Positions 60,845 to 64,000 of a DNA stretch of 64,000 nucleotides are shown here, piece after piece (positions within the stretch are counted from its first letter, which is position 1; each line of letters starts with the position of its first letter). Position numbers and translations under genes: made by a program. The notes under the pieces were generated by a model that was not told the DNA's origin, searched no databases, and worked only from the letters and a program-made list of their open reading frames with translations. Source of the DNA: Arthrobacter sp. Soil764 (GTDB lineage Bacteria > Actinomycetota > Actinomycetes > Actinomycetales > Micrococcaceae). Where the stretch lies: assembly GCF_001428075.1 (NCBI RefSeq), contig NZ_LMSI01000012.1:6507-70506 (forward strand), read 5' to 3'.

Positions 60845-61471
60845 GTGAGCAACAACCTTCCACGGATGCGGATGACGGGCCTGCAGCGCCGACGCCAGCT
60901 GATCGACGTCGGGCGCGGCCTTTTCGCCGTCCGCGGCCTGGACGGGACCACCATCGAGGAAATCGCTGCCTGCGCCGGAGTGTCCAAGCCGGTCATCTAC
61001 GAACACTTCGGTTCAAAGGAAGGCCTGTATACCGAAGTGGTGGACTGTGAATTCCACATCCTCCTGGACGCGATCACCGCGGCGCTCACCGAGGAAGCCA
61101 AACCCCGCGTCCTCGTCGAACGCGCCGCGCTGGCCCTGCTGACCTATATCGAGGAACGCACCGAGGGCTTCCGGATCCTGATGCGCGACGCTCCCCCGTC
61201 CCAGCCGGAGGGCGCCTTCTCCACCCTGCTCTCCCACGTCACCGCCCGCGTGGAACACATCCTCTCCGAGGAGTTCTCCCGCCGCGGCCTCAGCGGCGAG
61301 GACGGCGCCATGTACGCCCAAATGCTCGTGGGCATGGTGGCCATGACCGGCCAGTGGTGGCAGGACAGCCGACAGCCGGACAAGCACACCGTCGCCGCGC
61401 ACCTGGTCAACCTGGCCTGGAACGGCCTGACCGGCCTGAAGAAGGACCCGGAGCTGCAGAGCGAAGGGTGA
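60845..61471 (+). CDS. TetR/AcrR family regulator (Rv1019-like)
   Basis: A 208-residue regulator with an N-terminal helix-turn-helix (QLIDVGRGLFAVRGLDGTTIEEIAACAGVSKPVIYEHFGSKEGLY, about 18-62) and a helical C-terminal domain that includes the conserved ERTEGFRILMRDAP. Mycobacterial Rv1019 occupies the same place, divergent from glmU-prs. The GTG start at 60845 is chosen because it directly precedes the family-like N-terminus; the ribosome site is weak (GGGAAG immediately before). Its targets are unknown; it is one possible candidate for the shared acc operator. Confidence 0.88.
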   Translation: MSNNLPRMRMTGLQRRRQLIDVGRGLFAVRGLDGTTIEEIAACAGVSKPVIYEHFGSKEGLYTEVVDCEFHILLDAITAALTEEAKPRVLVERAALALLTYIEERTEGFRILMRDAPPSQPEGAFSTLLSHVTARVEHILSEEFSRRGLSGEDGAMYAQMLVGMVAMTGQWWQDSRQPDKHTVAAHLVNLAWNGLTGLKKDPELQSEG

Positions 61472-61816
61472 GCTAAGGTCACCTTCGCAGGCGCTGTGAT
61501 CACCTTCGCGGCACAGGAGCCCTTCGCCGTCGCTTAGACACAACGCATAGGTGACGCTCCGGTCGCTGGGCGACCTCCACATCACGATGCGCCGCGATGC
61601 GCTCCTACGCGAAGGTCTCCTGCGCCGCTCGTGCCGGACCTCACGTTCAGATCGGCGGCCACGCTGGAAGCCGGCGCGACTTTCCGGAGGCGGGCCTTCG
61701 GAAAGTCGCGCATCGCGACGTGTCAGGGCTTGAAGGTCGCCCAGCGACCGGAAAGCCCTCTACACGTTGTGTCTAAGCGACGTCGAAGGGCCGGTTCCGG
61801 ACCCAACCAAGGTGCC
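61472..61816. other. 345-bp intergenic region holding a MITE-like inverted-repeat element
   Basis: No gene is evident. Most of it (61520-61790) is a long imperfect palindrome described separately. On its left, the 10-mer TCACCTTCGC occurs twice (61479-61488, 61500-61509). Confidence 0.7.
61520..61790. mobile_element. MITE-like element with 60-bp inverted ends and a central hairpin
   Basis: The outer arms 61520-61545 and 61765-61790 match as inverted repeats at 25 of 26 positions (CCCTTCGCCGTCGCTTAG onward). A second block, 61559-61579 and 61731-61751, matches at 20 of 21, each with the small palindrome GGTCGC-TGG-GCGACC. The centre carries a perfect 12-bp hairpin (GCGCGACTTTCC, 61674-61685, with 61700-61711). 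It has no coding capacity. It may be a non-autonomous transposable element or a dispersed intergenic repeat, and could also act as a terminator between the convergent genes. Confidence 0.55.
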
Positions 61817-63646
61817 TCAGTCGCCGAGGAGTTCGGAGGACTCCAGCCACTCCAGTTCCAGGGTGTCCTTTTCGTCGGCCAGGTCCTTGAGCTGCCTGTT
61901 CTGTTCGGCGAGGGCGTCGAAGTCGGACTGCTCCGTGCTCTTGACCATGTCGTCGTGGAGCTTCCTCTCCTGCTGGTCCAGCTTCTTGAGCTGCCGCTCA
62001 ATCCTGTTGAGGGCCTTGCGGGCGTCCCGCTTCTCGGCTTCGGATGGTCCGGTCCGGCCGGCCGGCTGCTGGCCTTGGCCACCGCTGGTGGCCGGGTTTC
62101 CGCCGCCGGTCACGGTGGAACCGGCCAGGGCGGCTTCGCGCAGTTCAAGGTACTGGTCAACGCCGCCGGGCAGTCCGCGGAGCTTGCCGTCGCCGAGCAG
62201 CGCCATCTGGTGGTCGGTGACGCGTTCGAGCAGGTAGCGGTCGTGGCTGACCACCACCAGCGTGCCGGGCCAGCCGTCCAGTACGTCCTCGACGGCGGCG
62301 AGGGTGTCGGTGTCCAGGTCGTTGGTGGGCTCATCGAGCATCAGCACGTTGGGTTCACCCACCAGGAGGCGCAGGAGCTGCAGGCGGCGCCGTTCACCAC
62401 CGGACAGGTCCCTGACCGGCGTCCACTGTTTTTCGTTCGTGAAGCCGAGCTGCTCCACCAACTGGCTGGCGCTGAATTCCTTGCCGCCGACGTTGAAGGA
62501 ACGCTTTTCCCGCTCAATCACCTCAATGACGCGCAGGTCGGCGACGTCGTCGAGCTCCTTGACTTCCTGGGTGAGGACGGCGGTGACCACCGTCTTTCCC
62601 CGCTTCAGCTTGCCGGCGTCGGGCGTGATCTCGCCGTTGAGCAGCTTCAGGAGGGTGGTCTTGCCGGCGCCGTTGACGCCCACCAGGCCCAGGCGCTCCC
62701 CCGGGGCCAGGCGAAGGGTGATGTTGTCGAAAAGCTTCCGGCCGTCGTCGCTGCCCTGGAAGTTGAGGGATACGTGCTCGAGGTCCAGCACATCCTTGCC
62801 CTGGCGCGCCGTGGCCATCCTGCTCAAGGCCATGGAATCACGCGGAGCGGGAACGTCAGCGATGAGCGCGTTGGCCGCCTCGATCCGGAACTTCGGCTTG
62901 GCAGTACGGGCCGGAGCGCCCCGGCGAAGCCAGGCGAGCTCCTTCTTGACCAGCTGCTGGCGCTTGCCTTCCACCACGGACGCCATCCGGTCGCGTTCCG
63001 CGCGGGCCAGGACGTACGCCGCGTAGCCGCCTTCGAAGGGGTCCACGATCCCGTCGTGCACCTCCCAGGTCTTGGTGCAGACTTCGTCCAGGAACCAGCG
63101 GTCGTGGGTGACCACCAGGAAGGCGCCCTGGTTGGCGCGCCAGCGCGTCTTCAGGTGCCGGGCAAGCCAGGCCACACCCTCGACGTCGAGGTGGTTGGTG
63201 GGCTCATCCAGCATGATGACGTCGTGGTCCTCGATCAACAGCTTGGCGAGGGCCACGCGCCTCTTCTGGCCGCCGGAGAGGGCGTGGACGTTGGCGTGCC
63301 AGTCGACGTCGGACACCAGGCCGCCCATGATTTCGCGGATCTGCGGGTTGCGCGCCCATTCGTAGTCGGCCTGGTCACCCACGATGGCGGCACCCACTGT
63401 GAGGTCGCCGTCGAGCACGTCGCTTTGGTCCAGGTACCCCACGTTGACGTCGCCGCGTTTGGTGACCCGGCCGGAATCCGGGGTGGAGCGCAGGGCCAGC
63501 AGCCGCATCAGGGTGGACTTGCCGTCACCGTTGCGGCCCACCATGCCGATCCGGTCCCCCTCCTCCAGTCCCAGGGTGATGCCGTCCAGGACGGTGCGGG
63601 TTGCGTAGGAAACCGTGAGGTTCTCGCCGCCAAGAAGGTGTGCCAA
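61817..63646 (-). CDS. ABC-F family ATPase
   Basis: A soluble 609-residue protein with two ABC cassettes and no membrane segments, of the ABC-F group that acts on ribosomes (translation factors and antibiotic protection). Cassette 1 has Walker A GRNGDGKST, signature LSGGQKRR and Walker B VIMLDEPTNHLD; cassette 2 has GVNGAGKTT, LSGGERRR and VLMLDEPTNDLD. The linker (about 245-290) holds the basic RRGAPARTAKPK motif, and the C-terminus is a charged coiled coil (about 525-605), as in the Uup type. The TTG start is the only one before the conserved beginning and has a poor ribosome site. The closest named group is Uup, by layout only. Confidence 0.9.
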   Translation of the reverse strand: MAHLLGGENLTVSYATRTVLDGITLGLEEGDRIGMVGRNGDGKSTLMRLLALRSTPDSGRVTKRGDVNVGYLDQSDVLDGDLTVGAAIVGDQADYEWARNPQIREIMGGLVSDVDWHANVHALSGGQKRRVALAKLLIEDHDVIMLDEPTNHLDVEGVAWLARHLKTRWRANQGAFLVVTHDRWFLDEVCTKTWEVHDGIVDPFEGGYAAYVLARAERDRMASVVEGKRQQLVKKELAWLRRGAPARTAKPKFRIEAANALIADVPAPRDSMALSRMATARQGKDVLDLEHVSLNFQGSDDGRKLFDNITLRLAPGERLGLVGVNGAGKTTLLKLLNGEITPDAGKLKRGKTVVTAVLTQEVKELDDVADLRVIEVIEREKRSFNVGGKEFSASQLVEQLGFTNEKQWTPVRDLSGGERRRLQLLRLLVGEPNVLMLDEPTNDLDTDTLAAVEDVLDGWPGTLVVVSHDRYLLERVTDHQMALLGDGKLRGLPGGVDQYLELREAALAGSTVTGGGNPATSGGQGQQPAGRTGPSEAEKRDARKALNRIERQLKKLDQQERKLHDDMVKSTEQSDFDALAEQNRQLKDLADEKDTLELEWLESSELLGD

Positions 63647-63679
63647 AGGGAACTGCTTTCTGCTGCCGGACTGTACGTT

Positions 63680-64000
63680 TTAAAGGAGGGTGTCAGAGAT
63701 GATGCGCGCGCCCGGGACCGGGCCGTGGACGGGGAGGGCTGTCAGGCCGTAGTGCTGCAGGTCCTCCGCCAGCGCCTCCGCCGCAACGGAGTCATCAGCC
63801 AGCAAAGCCACGGTGGGGCCGGAACCGGAAACGATTCCTGCGATGGCCCCATGGGATTCGCCGATTCCCAGCGTATCGCGCAGGGCGGGCGACAATTCAA
63901 TGGAAGCCCGTTGCAGGTCATTCACCAACACCCGGCTCAACGATTCGGCATCCCCGCCCCGCAGCGCCGTCAGGATCTGCGGATCCACGCTTGTGGGCTC
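63680..64000 (-). CDS. ispE: 4-(cytidine 5'-diphospho)-2-C-methyl-D-erythritol kinase, C-terminal part
   Basis: The 3' part of a gene that begins beyond the right edge. IspE phosphorylates CDP-methylerythritol in the non-mevalonate isoprenoid pathway (GHMP kinase family). Visible features are GGDAESLSRVLVNDLQRASIEL and the third GHMP motif GIVSGSGPTVALLADD. The order ispE-ABC-F next to the pth-prs-glmU cluster is usual for actinobacteria. Confidence 0.9.
   Translation of the reverse strand, partial: EPTSVDPQILTALRGGDAESLSRVLVNDLQRASIELSPALRDTLGIGESHGAIAGIVSGSGPTVALLADDSVAAEALAEDLQHYGLTALPVHGPVPGARIISDTLL

Overview
The window is high-GC DNA from an actinobacterium, most likely family Micrococcaceae (Arthrobacter or Pseudarthrobacter). 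The support is GTG/TTG starts, many leaderless-type promoters, a three-part acyl-CoA carboxylase with an epsilon subunit, GlnR-type nitrogen boxes, a HemD-winged-helix regulator of the NnaR type, and gene orders shared with mycobacteria (PH protein-birA-accD-accE-maf-accA, lpdA-punA-pmmB, pth-rplY-prs-glmU-tetR). I see no insertion sequence, prophage, rRNA or CRISPR array. It reads as core chromosome with one unusual membrane and radical-SAM operon.

Layout: 0-0.5 kb, the 5' end of a membrane protein gene broken by a 172-bp tandem duplication. 0.5-8 kb, adenylate cyclase, PH-domain protein, birA and an SDR (all minus), then accD-accE and a DUF885 peptidase. 8-18.5 kb, a PAP2 phosphatase, a dicarboxylate/amino-acid symporter, a secreted repeat protein, a TetR-MMPL exporter pair, maf, the biotinylated acyl-CoA carboxylase alpha subunit, an NTF2-like protein and a glutamine amidotransferase. 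18.5-25.4 kb, an MHS transporter divergent from the nitrate assimilation operon narK-nasA-nasB. 25.4-29.3 kb, a minus-strand operon of Lgt-like protein, two paralogous small membrane proteins, an MJ0619/Tes-like radical SAM enzyme and a further membrane protein. 29.3-33.5 kb, lpdA, a purine nucleoside phosphorylase and a phospho-sugar mutase. 33.5-41.3 kb, nirD divergent from nirB-cobA-nnaR, a cut-down NirB-like flavoprotein, deoC and a small membrane protein. 41.3-50.4 kb, a DUF457 membrane hydrolase, mfd, an SDR/DUF2867 protein, DUF2505, an SCO4848-like protein, sufU and sufS. 50.4-56.4 kb, a gene-poor structured stretch and two tandem large LuxR/ATPase regulators. 56.4-64 kb, pth, rplY, prs, glmU, tRNA-Gln, a TetR regulator, a MITE-like inverted-repeat element, an ABC-F ATPase and the 3' part of ispE.

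Functional links: the nitrate and nitrite genes form one regulon. narK-nasA-nasB take up and reduce nitrate, nirB/nirD reduce nitrite, CobA supplies siroheme precursor and NnaR should act with GlnR. GlnR-like half-site arrays precede narK, nirB and the NirB-like flavoprotein. The carboxylase subunits accD and accA lie 11 kb apart but share an almost identical 17-bp palindrome, which points to one regulator, and birA supplies the biotin ligase. Eight genes carry TANNNT exactly six bases before the start codon, the leaderless arrangement.

The best candidate for an undescribed system is the Lgt-like/radical SAM operon at 25.8-29.3 kb. A lipid-transferase-like membrane protein, three small membrane proteins and a radical SAM enzyme related to tetraether-lipid synthases or pterin methyltransferases are packed with overlaps or gaps of 1-16 bases, behind a leaderless promoter.
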